From the NCBI GenBank assembly GCA_965237565.1, contig OZ250145.1, positions 1,178,001-1,242,000 on the forward strand: DNA of 64,000 bases, in the 5' to 3' direction. Shown here piece after piece: positions 42,931-52,917 of the stretch (within the stretch, counting starts at the first letter, position 1; every line of letters begins with the position of its first letter). Made by a program: the position numbers and the translations under genes. The DNA comes from JANQSP01 sp965237565. GTDB lineage: Bacteria; Bdellovibrionota; Bdellovibrionia; Bdellovibrionales; UBA1609. The notes under the pieces were generated by a model that did not search any database, was not told the DNA's origin, and was given only the letters and a program-made list of their open reading frames with translations.

Positions 42931-43877
42931 ATGCCAATGGCTGGAGGAAAAATATAAAGAGGTTGAACGCTAAATCGCAAACTCAAAATGACGGGGTCGA
43001 TGAATTTGGATACTCGGTACAAGGTCTCTCCCCTAAACCACCGACTGAGACTGGAAGAAAATTTTTCATTTAGGATTTCAAAGTAGCTTGGTTGGGGAGT
43101 GAAAAGGTTTGGGTTTTTCCCTAAACCACAAAGTTCCCCAATACGTTCGATGGCATCTGAATACGTACCCACCGAATCAGCTAGTCCTACCGAAACAGCC
43201 GTCTCACCAGTAAAAACTCGTGCGTCCGTATAGGGTTCCAATTCCTCAGCAGATAGATCACGTCCTTTCATCAAAGCCAGCTTGAACTGCTCCAAAAACT
43301 CGTTGGCTAAATCTTGAAACAAAACTCTTTCTGCAGGAGTAATTGGACGAGTGGGAGAACCCGCATCTTTGAATTGTCCTGTTTTGATGACATAAGGATC
43401 CAACTTGGCCCATTCGTATAAGCCCGACATATTAATCATCGGAAAAATAACTCCAATTGAACCTACCAAACTTCCCGCATTTACAAAAATAATAGAAGCC
43501 CCTGCACTAGCATAAAGAGCACCGCTTGCCATCATTGAACCAACAGAGATAACCACTGGTTTATTTAAAACTTGTTTGATTTTATTAAATTCATGGTAAA
43601 TCTCCTGACTCATGGACACCACTCCACCCGGTGAATCCAAATGAATCAAAACTCCCTTTACTTCTTCTTCATTGGAGTATTTTCGTAAATCCTTCATGAA
43701 CTTATTTTTTTCAAAAATTGGACCTTTGAGATCCAAAGCCAAAATCACGCCCTTGCCAGAATGAAAGGGAATTTTCATTCGCTTTGGCGGAAAAATATTT
43801 ACCCAATTGAAGAAGAAGACAAACACAGCTACGGCAATGCAGACTTTCCAAAAAAGAGAAAGGTTCTTTTTTTTCAT
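42927..43877 (-). CDS. sppA: Signal peptide peptidase SppA (S49 family)
   Basis: This 316-residue protein has one N-terminal membrane helix (VCIAVAVFVFFFNWV), then an S49 protease domain: VLIHLDSPGGVV, the nucleophile Ser in SVGSMMASGALYASAGA (about 116-132), VGSIGVIFP and the catalytic Lys in KTGQFKDAGSPTRP. It degrades remnant signal peptides. It lies 14 bp after rpsA. Confidence 0.9.
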   Translation of the reverse strand: MKKKNLSLFWKVCIAVAVFVFFFNWVNIFPPKRMKIPFHSGKGVILALDLKGPIFEKNKFMKDLRKYSNEEEVKGVLIHLDSPGGVVSMSQEIYHEFNKIKQVLNKPVVISVGSMMASGALYASAGASIIFVNAGSLVGSIGVIFPMINMSGLYEWAKLDPYVIKTGQFKDAGSPTRPITPAERVLFQDLANEFLEQFKLALMKGRDLSAEELEPYTDARVFTGETAVSVGLADSVGTYSDAIERIGELCGLGKNPNLFTPQPSYFEILNEKFSSSLSRWFRGETLYRVSKFIDPVILSLRFSVQPLYIFPPAIGM

Positions 43878-43891
43878 AATCCTATTTTTCC

Positions 43892-45829
43892 CTAGTTAGA
43901 ATCCGACTCATCATCAATGCGAGTGTCAGGAGAGAGCAGCGTTTTGGTTTCTTTAGTTTTGGCACTTTGTTTTTCAGTTTTATTTTTTCCGCTCAAATCA
44001 ATCCCCAAAGAAGCTTTTAGAGCCTTGCCGAAAAAACTCTCTGTTTTCTTTTTTCTCGGTGCGGATGCGGCAGAGATTTCTAGCTCTGATTTTCCCTCTT
44101 TTCTTAATTCCACTTGCTTTACACTGAGACCAATTTTTCTCGCTTCCAAATCAATGCTCAAGACTTCTGCAGTTAAATTTTCATCCAGTTTGACAAAACT
44201 TTTCGTATCTTCCACGCGAGTGGTACTCAACTCGCTTACGTGGATGAGGCCCTCCACACCCGGCTCCAATTCCACAAAGACTCCAAAATCCATAAGCTTC
44301 ACAACTCTCACCTCATGGCGAGAACCGGGAGGATACTTCGACTCTACATGAAGCCAAGGGTCTCCCTCTAACTTCTTCAAAGTTAAATTAAAATGCTCAT
44401 CTTCCACACTCACACCCTTAGAAAACACACTCTTAAGCACATCCCCCACCTTGTATTTCGTTTTTGGATCTATATGCTTTGTCCAAGATAAATCCGAAGC
44501 GTGAATGAAACCATCCACCTCCTCTTCTCCCTTTACTTTTATAAACATACCAAAATCAGTGACGGATTTGACTTCCCCCTCCAACTCCGTCCCCACAGGA
44601 TACTCCTCCTTCAAACGAATCCAAGGATTGTCTGTAAGCTGTCTGATCCCCAAACTAATGCGATGATTTTCCTGATCAATACCCAAAATTTTCACGTCCA
44701 CTTCTTGCCCCACTTCTAGCATCTCAGAGGGACGTTGAATCTTCTTTCCCCAAGACATTTCACTTACATGGACCAAACCCTCTACTCCATCTCGTAATTT
44801 CAAAAAAGCTCCGTAATCGGCGAGATTGACAACTTGGGCCTTCACCACATCATCAATCTTGAACTCTTTACTGACATTGCTCCAAGGATCATCTTGCAAC
44901 TGCTTGAGACCCAAACTGACTCGATTTTTTTCTTGATCAAATTTCAATATCTTTACTTCTACCTCTGCTCCCAGAGAAATCACTTCAGAGGGATGCTTGA
45001 TGCGACTCCAACTCATGTCCGTGATGTGCAAAAGCCCGTCCAAACCTCCCAAATCCAAAAAGGCTCCATAATCTGTAATATTTTTCACCACTCCCTTCAC
45101 CAAAGCTCCCTCTTTGATCTCCGACAAAGTGCGAGTGCGAAGGTTTTTTCTCTCTTGGCTCAACAAGGCTCTTCTAGACAAAACAATATTGCCTCGTTTT
45201 TGATTGAACTTAATCACCTTGAATTGGTATTTTTTCCCAATATAGCTGTTCAGATTGCGCACTGGACGCAATTCAATTTGTGAACCAGGAAGAAAAGCTT
45301 TTACTCCAATATCTACGCTCAATCCCCCCTTCACTTTTGCAATCACCGTGCCTTCAATCACTTCCTCATTATCAACCACTTTGGAAATATCTTTCCAGAT
45401 GCGAATGATGTCTGCACGGTCCTTAGAAAGAACCATCATTCCTTCGTCATTCTCAATGCGGTCGATATAAACCTCTATTTCTTGGCCAACTTGAAGGTCC
45501 TTTTCTTCACCCGGAATCAAGCAAAATTCTGATTTGGGAATCAAGCCCTCGCTTTTGTATTTGATATCAACCAAAACATAATCCGATTCCACAGACGCAA
45601 TACGCCCCTTCACCACATCTCCTTCTTTAAAGTCAGCGGTTTTCAAAGAATTTTCGTAGAGCTTTTGAAAAGACTCCTCGTCAGCCCCATTTCCCAATGG
45701 AGAAGAGTCCGTCTTTTGTGTCACTTCTTCTTGTGCAATCTGCTCTGCATCCGCCTGATCCAAAAGACTCATGATTTTTTCTGTCTGGATCTGAGATTTT
45801 GTTTTTTTTATTTCGCCGTCCTTAACCAT
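43892..45829 (-). CDS. rpsA: 30S ribosomal protein S1 (six S1 domains)
   Basis: This 645-residue protein has six tandem S1 RNA-binding domains from about residue 55 (GDVVKGRIASVESDYVLVD; GALVKGVVKNITDYGAFLD; DDVVKAQVVNLADYGAFLK and so on). It has an N-terminal Gln/Asp-rich extension of about 50 residues and a Lys-rich tail. S1 brings mRNA to the ribosome. Longer than the E. coli protein (557) because of both ends. Followed by sppA and rhomboid. Confidence 0.95.
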   Translation of the reverse strand: MVKDGEIKKTKSQIQTEKIMSLLDQADAEQIAQEEVTQKTDSSPLGNGADEESFQKLYENSLKTADFKEGDVVKGRIASVESDYVLVDIKYKSEGLIPKSEFCLIPGEEKDLQVGQEIEVYIDRIENDEGMMVLSKDRADIIRIWKDISKVVDNEEVIEGTVIAKVKGGLSVDIGVKAFLPGSQIELRPVRNLNSYIGKKYQFKVIKFNQKRGNIVLSRRALLSQERKNLRTRTLSEIKEGALVKGVVKNITDYGAFLDLGGLDGLLHITDMSWSRIKHPSEVISLGAEVEVKILKFDQEKNRVSLGLKQLQDDPWSNVSKEFKIDDVVKAQVVNLADYGAFLKLRDGVEGLVHVSEMSWGKKIQRPSEMLEVGQEVDVKILGIDQENHRISLGIRQLTDNPWIRLKEEYPVGTELEGEVKSVTDFGMFIKVKGEEEVDGFIHASDLSWTKHIDPKTKYKVGDVLKSVFSKGVSVEDEHFNLTLKKLEGDPWLHVESKYPPGSRHEVRVVKLMDFGVFVELEPGVEGLIHVSELSTTRVEDTKSFVKLDENLTAEVLSIDLEARKIGLSVKQVELRKEGKSELEISAASAPRKKKTESFFGKALKASLGIDLSGKNKTEKQSAKTKETKTLLSPDTRIDDESDSN

Positions 45830-45893
45830 TCACTGTCCCCTATTCACTTGATTCACTCCTGTCAAAGGAAATTCCACGATATACAAAAAACAC

Positions 45894-46598
45894 CTAGGAT
45901 TCAAGCGGTCTAAATACTTCGATAGAACGTTTATAGGCTTTCTCTAGCATTTTTTCACGATTCTCTTTTCCCGTATCAATAATCATCGCTCCCTCAGGCT
46001 CCATTAGAGGGTTTTTTTCACGACTTGTATCCTGCTCATCTCTTTCCTTGTGCAAAGTAATGACCTGAGACAAAGAAAGTTTATCATTCCTTTGGGAAAT
46101 CCTTCTTTTCGCTCGCACCTGATTATCCGCCCAAAGATAAATTTTTAAAGGAGCTTCGGGGAAAATAGCTGTCCCACAATCCCTTCCCTCAACCACTAGA
46201 CCTTGGGTGTTTTCCTCAAAGCAATCCCTTTGAGCTGGCAACAAAGCCTCCCTGACGAGAGGAAATCTAGCCACTTCAGAAGCTCTCTCATCTATCTCAT
46301 TTGTATACATATGATCTGTTATGTCCTTTTCATTGTAAACAAATCTTGTCCCCTCATCAGTCAAACACACCCGCCAATCGAATTCCTTTATCCATAAAAC
46401 AATTGTTGATTCCATGTTTTTTCTCTCCAATTTTTTAGACAAGGATAGGTAGGCAAAGCCACGGTAAAACACACCCGTTGAAAGCCACTTCCAATTCAAT
46501 TTTTTCGCTAGCTCTCGACCCAGCGAGCTTTTTCCGGAAGCTGTTGGCCCATCTATGGTAATTAGAGCTTCTGCTTTCATATTGTTTTTTTGCCTCAT
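45894..46598 (-). CDS. cmk: Cytidylate kinase
   Basis: This 234-residue nucleoside monophosphate kinase makes CDP or dCDP. The P-loop is TIDGPTASGKSSLGREL (about 13-29), followed by the CMP-binding segment (STGVFYRGFAYL, about 36-47), VVEGRDCGTAIFPEA and RAKRRISQRND. The cmk-rpsA order is common. Its start overlaps the stop of the adenine methyltransferase by 4 bp. Confidence 0.92.
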   Translation of the reverse strand: MRQKNNMKAEALITIDGPTASGKSSLGRELAKKLNWKWLSTGVFYRGFAYLSLSKKLERKNMESTIVLWIKEFDWRVCLTDEGTRFVYNEKDITDHMYTNEIDERASEVARFPLVREALLPAQRDCFEENTQGLVVEGRDCGTAIFPEAPLKIYLWADNQVRAKRRISQRNDKLSLSQVITLHKERDEQDTSREKNPLMEPEGAMIIDTGKENREKMLEKAYKRSIEVFRPLES

Positions 46599-47731
46599 TT
46601 TTGCATTAAAAATAAAAACTCTGTATTCTGATTTTCTTTTTCCTTAGTCCAGTCATGAGTCCAACGCATACCTGACATGACATTACGCCTATAATCAATG
46701 GAAAATACACGCACTGTCTTACACTGACTTTTTATCACTTCGCATATTTCCTTTTTTGTCGCCCTTCCTCCACTGCTGTAAGAAAGCAATATGTAGGGAG
46801 AAGGACATTGCTGAATCAAACGTTCAATGGCCTCCAATGCAATAAAGCGACCCGCTTTATTTTTCCGAAACTCCTCAAAAACAGAGCCAGCCAGTCTGTC
46901 ATTGCAATCCGCTCTACGGTTTGTCACTCCAAACAATTCCGGCTGATCGTTCAAACAAATGGTCTTCCAGATGTGATAGTAAGAAGCATAACGAACTCGG
47001 GAGGGAGGCATCTTCTCGTTGTTTGAACCATAAGGAGGATCAAAATAAGATAGCTCTGCTTTGATTTTTGGAAGCAAGGCAAAGATATCCTTGTTTGCAA
47101 CCGAATGGCCATCACATTTTCGCTCAATCAGAGGCATGGAAAGTTTTAGACGATGAAAAGAACGAGGCGACCACTCTCGAAGATAAGAAACATAATGCCC
47201 CAAAGTGTTATCCACTTTGTCGAGTGCAAGCATCAAACTCGTCAATAAAATAGAGTGTTCAATTTTGTTGTCAGCTATTTTGTCTATTTCCTCTCTAATA
47301 ACATCCAATTTTTTTGTATTGTGTATTTGCCAAATTTTTTTCTTGCCGTCTGAATGAATCGATATGCCCCCATTGCTACTCCCCCCATAATGTTTGGTAA
47401 ACCAAGCAGCCCGGCCTCTCATTGCATTGAGATGATCAATTTTTTTTTGCAATTGAGAACTTTTGATTCCTTTTAGATAGCACTCTCCAAAAACTTTTGA
47501 CCAAATTGCCCAATCATTTGCAATCACTTGGTATCCTCGTTTGGCCAAAGCTTGACTGACTCTTGTGGTTCCTGAAAATCCATCAAAAACTCGCTTAATG
47601 GGCAGTGGCTCAATCACTGAAAGAATATAAGGCAATAATTTCAGTTTTGAGCCATTGTATTTCACAGCTTCTGTGCTGGGCGGTTCTGAATTCTTGTTTC
47701 CTATTTTTATCTTTGCATGAATTTCAAACAT
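46595..47731 (-). CDS. D12-class DNA N6-adenine methyltransferase
   Basis: This 378-residue protein belongs to the D12 class: FDGFSGTTRVSQALAKRG (SAM site, about 49-66), TSLMLALDKVDNTLGHYVS and the catalytic LSYFDPPYGSNNEKMPP (about 228-244). It methylates adenine N6 in a specific sequence. No restriction gene is adjacent, so it may be an orphan housekeeping or regulatory methylase. The 4-bp overlap with cmk indicates it is in a core operon. Confidence 0.88.
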   Translation of the reverse strand: MFEIHAKIKIGNKNSEPPSTEAVKYNGSKLKLLPYILSVIEPLPIKRVFDGFSGTTRVSQALAKRGYQVIANDWAIWSKVFGECYLKGIKSSQLQKKIDHLNAMRGRAAWFTKHYGGSSNGGISIHSDGKKKIWQIHNTKKLDVIREEIDKIADNKIEHSILLTSLMLALDKVDNTLGHYVSYLREWSPRSFHRLKLSMPLIERKCDGHSVANKDIFALLPKIKAELSYFDPPYGSNNEKMPPSRVRYASYYHIWKTICLNDQPELFGVTNRRADCNDRLAGSVFEEFRKNKAGRFIALEAIERLIQQCPSPYILLSYSSGGRATKKEICEVIKSQCKTVRVFSIDYRRNVMSGMRWTHDWTKEKENQNTEFLFLMQK

Positions 47732-47787
47732 ATTTGTACAAACCTATGACAACAAGTATAGCCAAACTACAGCAATAAATGCACCAC

Positions 47788-49026
47788 TTAAGAGGGAGGT
47801 TTTTTGGTAACAGAGAGATTTTTAAGAGATAAGCGAATTTTTTGTAAATGCTCATTCGATTTTGTCTCTACAACAATATCCACCTGAACCAAACCGTGAG
47901 AAAGGCTTGGATTGTTTCTTTCATGATGTATGGATAAAATATTGGAGTGCAGAGAAGACAAAATAGATGTAATGTGATTCAAAGCCCCTGGCTCATCTTT
48001 CACAACGAGAGACAAACGCCCCAAACGACCGCTTGCCTTCAAACCCTTTTCAATCACATAAGAAATAATATTCAAATCAATGTTTCCGCCAGACAAAATA
48101 AGCGCACATTTTTTTCCAAAATTCCACTGAGACTTTTGCTTCAACAAAGCTGCAACCACGACAGCCCCCGAACCTTCCACAAGAGTTTTGGCCCGCTCAA
48201 GCAAAACTACTATCGCCTCTGATGTTTCATCCTCACTCACAGCAACAACGTCATCTACATATCGAGAAAGATAGGTTTCAAAGATGTATTGATTGGGCTT
48301 TTTTACACTAATTCCATCCGTCAAAACTGGAATCGAAAAATCTTTTTCTGGTTGATACTCTTTTTTGTGAAAAAGCTTCTCCATACCCGGAGCTGTCTCA
48401 GAAACTACTCCATATACACGACAACTCGGCTTGATTTGCTTGATCACACATGCCATCCCGCTCATCAAACCACCTCCACCAATGGGTACAATCACAGAAT
48501 CCAAATCAGATATCTGCTCCAAAATCTCCAAGCCCACACTTCCCTGCCCAGAAATCACCATAGGATCCTTATAAGCGTGAACAAAAACACGTGAAGTTTC
48601 CTCACAAAGTTTTATGGCATGCTCGTAACTCTCATCGTAGATTTGTCCATGCGTAACCAACTCTGCCCCATAATTCAAAACAGCTTGTTGCTTGACCAAG
48701 GAAGTTTTGCGAGGAACCACGATCAAAGCTGAGGCCTTCACACATTGAGCCGCATAAGCCAAACCTTGTGCGTGATTGCCGGCCGAACAAGTGATTAAGC
48801 CTTTTTTTCTTTCTTCAGGGCTAAGAGACAAAACCTTATTCAAAGCTCCTCGTATTTTAAAACTTCCCGTTATCTGATTGTTCTCCATTTTTAAATAAAC
48901 GGAAGTTCCAGATCTCTCGCTCAAGGTACGAGAGAAATCAATGGGAGTGAAATTCACCCATGATGAAATGGACTTTCTTGATTTTTCAAACGTCGATAAA
49001 GAGATGGGAAATTCTTTCACAATCAA
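47788..49026 (-). CDS. Threonine ammonia-lyase (threonine dehydratase) with ACT domain
   Basis: This 412-residue PLP enzyme converts threonine to 2-oxobutyrate. The PLP lysine lies in NNQITGSFKIRGALNKV (about 49-65), the phosphate loop is IVPIGGGGLMSGMA, and a C-terminal ACT domain (about 335-405, VVKDEPGALNHITSILSSL) suggests allosteric control. It is an ilvA/tdcB type of the shorter, one-ACT form. Confidence 0.92.
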   Translation of the reverse strand: MIVKEFPISLSTFEKSRKSISSWVNFTPIDFSRTLSERSGTSVYLKMENNQITGSFKIRGALNKVLSLSPEERKKGLITCSAGNHAQGLAYAAQCVKASALIVVPRKTSLVKQQAVLNYGAELVTHGQIYDESYEHAIKLCEETSRVFVHAYKDPMVISGQGSVGLEILEQISDLDSVIVPIGGGGLMSGMACVIKQIKPSCRVYGVVSETAPGMEKLFHKKEYQPEKDFSIPVLTDGISVKKPNQYIFETYLSRYVDDVVAVSEDETSEAIVVLLERAKTLVEGSGAVVVAALLKQKSQWNFGKKCALILSGGNIDLNIISYVIEKGLKASGRLGRLSLVVKDEPGALNHITSILSSLHSNILSIHHERNNPSLSHGLVQVDIVVETKSNEHLQKIRLSLKNLSVTKKPPS

Positions 49027-49087
49027 ACCTCACAAAAAAAGCAAATGATTTTTTCTCACCAGCCACCTATTAATTTTTTTTGGATTT

Positions 49088-49831
49088 TCAAGCCAAAACT
49101 CTCTCAAACAAATTGATAAAATTCTTCACGTCTAAAGAAGCTCCTCCTACCAAAAATCCATCAATTCCTTCCATAGAGGCTAGCTCACGAATGTTATCCT
49201 TATTCACACTGCCACCATATAACAGGGAAATCTTTTTTCCTCTTGAGTGAGAAAATTGGTGGATATTTTTTTGCATTTCATCAATTTGTGACAAGTTCGC
49301 TGATTTACCCGTGCCGATCGACCACACCGGCTCATAGGCCACAATGATTGGGGAAGTGAGATCTTCTCCCTTTTTTAAAAAAGCACTCAATTGTTTTTCA
49401 ACCACTTGAATAGATTTTTTTTGTTCTCTCTCGCTAGCATTTTCTCCCACACACACCACTGGCTGAATCGAATGCTTGGATAGGGCTCTTACTTTTTGTT
49501 CAACAAGAAAATCATCTTCAAAAAACAACTGCCTTCTCTCACTGTGACCAACCAAACAGTGAGTGGCTCCCATTTGCTTCAAAACCATGGGGGAGTTCTC
49601 TCCTGTAAAAGCTCCTGCTGATTCAAAATAGCAATTTTGCGCTCCCCAAGAAAAATGTTGCCCCTTTAACTCTTCCCTAAAAACATGAAGAGAAAAGGCG
49701 GGAGCAAAAAACACAAAATGCTTTTGCTGTTCCAATTTTGTCAGTTGAATCATTTGCCGAATAAACACTCTAACTTCTTCAGGAGTTTTATTCATTTTCC
49801 AATTGGCGCACAAAAGAAATGAATCTTTCAT
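49088..49831 (-). CDS. tpiA: Triosephosphate isomerase
   Basis: This 247-residue glycolytic TIM barrel has the N-terminal ANWKMN, the catalytic His in CLVGHSERR and the catalytic Glu in IVAYEPVWSIGTGKSA, plus LLYGGSVN and FLVGGASL. It ends the gap-pgk-tpiA glycolytic cluster and starts 22 bp after pgk. Confidence 0.96.
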   Translation of the reverse strand: MKDSFLLCANWKMNKTPEEVRVFIRQMIQLTKLEQQKHFVFFAPAFSLHVFREELKGQHFSWGAQNCYFESAGAFTGENSPMVLKQMGATHCLVGHSERRQLFFEDDFLVEQKVRALSKHSIQPVVCVGENASEREQKKSIQVVEKQLSAFLKKGEDLTSPIIVAYEPVWSIGTGKSANLSQIDEMQKNIHQFSHSRGKKISLLYGGSVNKDNIRELASMEGIDGFLVGGASLDVKNFINLFERVLA

Positions 49832-49853
49832 TTTTCTCCCTATGATGCCAGTT

Positions 49854-51074
49854 TCAAATGATTTGTTCTCTCAACATTTTTTCCATTTTCAAACTTTCCA
49901 CGCCAGGGAGTTTGCCTTCACTTAGGTATTTTAAGGACGCCCCTCCTCCAGTTGAAATATAATTGAATTGGTCCGCTTGTCCAGATTTCAACACAGCTGC
50001 AATAGAATCCCCTCCCCCGATTACACGAAAAGCCTTCTTATGCTCAGCCAAAATCTGGCAAAGTTTCATGGTCCCTTCAGCAAAATCTGATTTTTCAAAA
50101 TTCCCCATGGGTCCAGTCCAAAAAATCGTATTGGCTTTTTTCAAAGCTCGTGAAAACATTCCCAAAGTCTTTGGGCCAATATCCACAGGACAAAAATCAT
50201 TTGGAATATTTTGTCCAACCACATATTCTTTCTTTTTCTTTCCATTGTTTCCCTGAGAAGTCACCACATGATCCACAGGCAAAAATAAAGCTTTATTTCT
50301 TTCTTCCATCCGATTGATAATCTCCTTCACGGAAAACAAACTATCTTCTTGCACAAAAGCAGAACCCACATGAAAGCCTTTTGCCTTTAAAAAAGTATAG
50401 GCAACCACTCCTCCAACAACCAAAAAATCCAAACGATCAATCATTTGTTTTGTTGCCTCAATCTTGTCACGTACCTTGGATCCTCCGATAACAAGAGCCC
50501 AAGGGGAAACAGCCTCCCTTTTCATATAATCCAAAATTTCCCTTTCTTTTTGCATAGAAAAACCTTGTCCTTTTTTTTGAACCATCTCAGGCAAAGCCTT
50601 TATACTTGCGTGCTTTCGATGCGAAACGCTAAAAGCATCATTGATATAAATATCCAAGGAACCTGCCAATTTTCGAATCCAATTTGCACTACCGGCCACC
50701 TCTTCTGGATAAAATCTCAAATTTTCCAACAAAATCATTTTTTTTGCATTCAAAGAGGAAAGCAAAATGGGAGGGATTTCCAAATTTTGTTCATGAATAA
50801 ACAAAACCTCACAATCCAAAACCTCCCCTAGATAGTAACCAAAGGGTTCAAGACTCAGTTCTTTTTGCACTCCCAGGGGACGGCCTCTGTGGCTTCCAAC
50901 AATCACATAAGCGTGGTTTTCTAGTGCGTAGCGAATGGTTGGAATACAAGCCTGAAGCCGAATGTGATCTTTGACCTGACCCTCTTTGACAGGAACATTA
51001 AAGTCAGTGCGAATGAAAACTCTTTGATCCCTTAAATCAAAATCTTTGATAGAATGCAAAACTGTTTGAGGCAT
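49854..51074 (-). CDS. pgk: Phosphoglycerate kinase
   Basis: This enzyme of about 406 residues makes ATP from 1,3-bisphosphoglycerate. Substrate residues lie in FIRTDFNVP (about 17-25), GSHRGRP, LENLRFYPEE and FRVIGGGDSIAAV. The ATG at 51074 is preferred: AAGGA lies 5 bases before it and the upstream gap stop is at 51082, whereas an upstream ATG at 51113 would run into gap. Confidence 0.96.
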   Translation of the reverse strand: MPQTVLHSIKDFDLRDQRVFIRTDFNVPVKEGQVKDHIRLQACIPTIRYALENHAYVIVGSHRGRPLGVQKELSLEPFGYYLGEVLDCEVLFIHEQNLEIPPILLSSLNAKKMILLENLRFYPEEVAGSANWIRKLAGSLDIYINDAFSVSHRKHASIKALPEMVQKKGQGFSMQKEREILDYMKREAVSPWALVIGGSKVRDKIEATKQMIDRLDFLVVGGVVAYTFLKAKGFHVGSAFVQEDSLFSVKEIINRMEERNKALFLPVDHVVTSQGNNGKKKKEYVVGQNIPNDFCPVDIGPKTLGMFSRALKKANTIFWTGPMGNFEKSDFAEGTMKLCQILAEHKKAFRVIGGGDSIAAVLKSGQADQFNYISTGGGASLKYLSEGKLPGVESLKMEKMLREQII

Positions 51075-51081
51075 AAAATCC

Positions 51082-52083
51082 TTACTTTCCTGACAAGTAT
51101 TGAACAAAGTCAATCATCCGCTTAGAAAATCCTATTTCGTTATCATACCAAGCTAAAATTTTCACCAAATGACCTTTCACCTTCATTGTAGAAGGAAGAT
51201 CCACAATAGCACTATAAGTACTCCCATTAAAATCCGTGCTCACAAGTTTATTGGATTCACAAAATAAAATTCCTTTCAGTTCATTTTTTTCAGCCTGAAG
51301 AAAGGCTTTGTGAATTTCCTCCACTCCTACCTCGTTTTTTGGCTTTATAACCACATCCACCAAACTAACATTGGGGGTGGGCACTCGAATGCTCATTCCA
51401 TTGATTTTATCTTTTAAGTCAGGAAAAATGCGAGCCAAAACAGAGGTAGCGCCTGTGCTTGTGGGAATCATATTCAAATTTGCAGAACGTGCTCTTCTTA
51501 CATCTTTTTTATGGCTAGAGTCCAAAAGGTTTTGATCTAGAGTATAGGAATGAATGGTCGTGAACATCACTTCTTCTAGCTGAAACTTCTCATGCAAAAC
51601 CTTTATCAGAGGAGCCAAACAGTTGGCGGTGCAAGAACCATTACTGATAATATGGTGCTGGCTCGGCTGATAAGAGAGGTGATTGATTCCATAAATGAGA
51701 GTCAGATCATCATCAGGAATCGGAGCAGCTACAAAAACTTTTTTTGCTCCGCCTTTCAAGTGAGCTTCCAAATCCTCTCTTTTTTTAAACACCCCCGCAC
51801 ATTCTAAAACAATATCCACCTGCCATTTGTGCCAAGGGATTTCTTTTGGATGCTTATATGAAACATAAGGAATTTGTTTTTTACCCACTCTTATACAATC
51901 CTTATCTGCCCGCACCTCTTTGGAATAAGGACCATGAACACTGTCATATTTCAACAAGTGAGAAACCATTTCGATGGGAGCTAAACTATTGATCACAACA
52001 ATGTCTAATTCATCTAAGCCTAAGCGAAGCAAACATCGGCCGATTCTTCCAAAACCATTAATACCTACCTTGAGTCGAGACAA
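51082..52083 (-). CDS. gap: Glyceraldehyde-3-phosphate dehydrogenase
   Basis: This 333-residue NAD(P)-dependent enzyme has the Rossmann GINGFGRIGR, the catalytic Cys151 in SNGSCTANCLAPL and the C-terminal LAWYDNEIGFSKRM. The usual ASCTTNCLAP block is slightly altered (GSCTANC). It opens the glycolytic operon; pgk starts 7 bp later. Confidence 0.96.
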   Translation of the reverse strand: MSRLKVGINGFGRIGRCLLRLGLDELDIVVINSLAPIEMVSHLLKYDSVHGPYSKEVRADKDCIRVGKKQIPYVSYKHPKEIPWHKWQVDIVLECAGVFKKREDLEAHLKGGAKKVFVAAPIPDDDLTLIYGINHLSYQPSQHHIISNGSCTANCLAPLIKVLHEKFQLEEVMFTTIHSYTLDQNLLDSSHKKDVRRARSANLNMIPTSTGATSVLARIFPDLKDKINGMSIRVPTPNVSLVDVVIKPKNEVGVEEIHKAFLQAEKNELKGILFCESNKLVSTDFNGSTYSAIVDLPSTMKVKGHLVKILAWYDNEIGFSKRMIDFVQYLSGK

Positions 52084-52158
52084 AAAAACCTTCCTCCTCT
52101 ATCCTTGTATTTCTCAGACACTGTAACTGTAGATAGGGACGAATGCAAATCACAAATC

Positions 52159-52917
52159 TTATTTAAAAAATAAATCTTGGCTTGTCTTTTGGCTTTTCTC
52201 AGAAAGCTCTTGGATGGAAACACCGTGCAGATCAGCAACCACTTGTGCCGTATGCACCAACCAAGCTGGTTTGTTTTTATGACCTCGATGGGGAACAGGG
52301 GCTAGATAAGGAGCGTCTGTCTCTAGGTGTAGGCGATCCAAAGGAATTTTTTTACAAACTTCTTTTAATTCTTGTGCTTTTTTAAACGTCACAATACCAC
52401 TAAAAGAAATATTTAAGCCAAGGTCTAAAGCCCCACAAGCCATCTCCCAAGTTCCTGAAAAACAGTGCAGGAGGCCTCGCACACTAGCTTTAAATTCCTG
52501 TAAAATAGAGAGCGTGTCTGACTCAGCCGAACGGGTGTGAATCTCAACAGGTAAATCTTTTTCAGTGGCAATAACTAATTGACGACGAAAGACTTCTTTT
52601 TGTTTCTCTCTATCTGAATATTCATAATAATAATCCAAACCAATCTCTCCGCAAATTTCAATCCCCGGTTCATTCAACTTTTCTTTTAACAAATTTTCCA
52701 CATCGTCATCATACAGCTCGACTGAATGAGGGTGAACCCCCAAAGCACCTATCACTTGAGGATATTTTTGTGCATCGTCTATCACTTTTTGCCAATCCTT
52801 TGGCTCGGTTCCAATAGTGATGAGAGTTTTCACTCCCGCAGAAAAAGCCTCCTTCACTACTGAATCCGTGGGAAGATCCAACATACCCAGATGAGTGTGT
52901 ACATCCGTCCATTCCAT
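52159..52917 (-). CDS. tatD: TatD-family deoxyribonuclease
   Basis: This 252-residue metal-dependent hydrolase has the metal motif DVHTHLGM near the start (canonical D-x-H-x-H), ICGEIGLDYYYE (about 94-105), LPVEIHTRSA, LHCFSG and HLETDAPYLAP. It acts as a 3'-5' DNA exonuclease. Its start touches the end of holB. Confidence 0.93.
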   Translation of the reverse strand: MEWTDVHTHLGMLDLPTDSVVKEAFSAGVKTLITIGTEPKDWQKVIDDAQKYPQVIGALGVHPHSVELYDDDVENLLKEKLNEPGIEICGEIGLDYYYEYSDREKQKEVFRRQLVIATEKDLPVEIHTRSAESDTLSILQEFKASVRGLLHCFSGTWEMACGALDLGLNISFSGIVTFKKAQELKEVCKKIPLDRLHLETDAPYLAPVPHRGHKNKPAWLVHTAQVVADLHGVSIQELSEKSQKTSQDLFFK

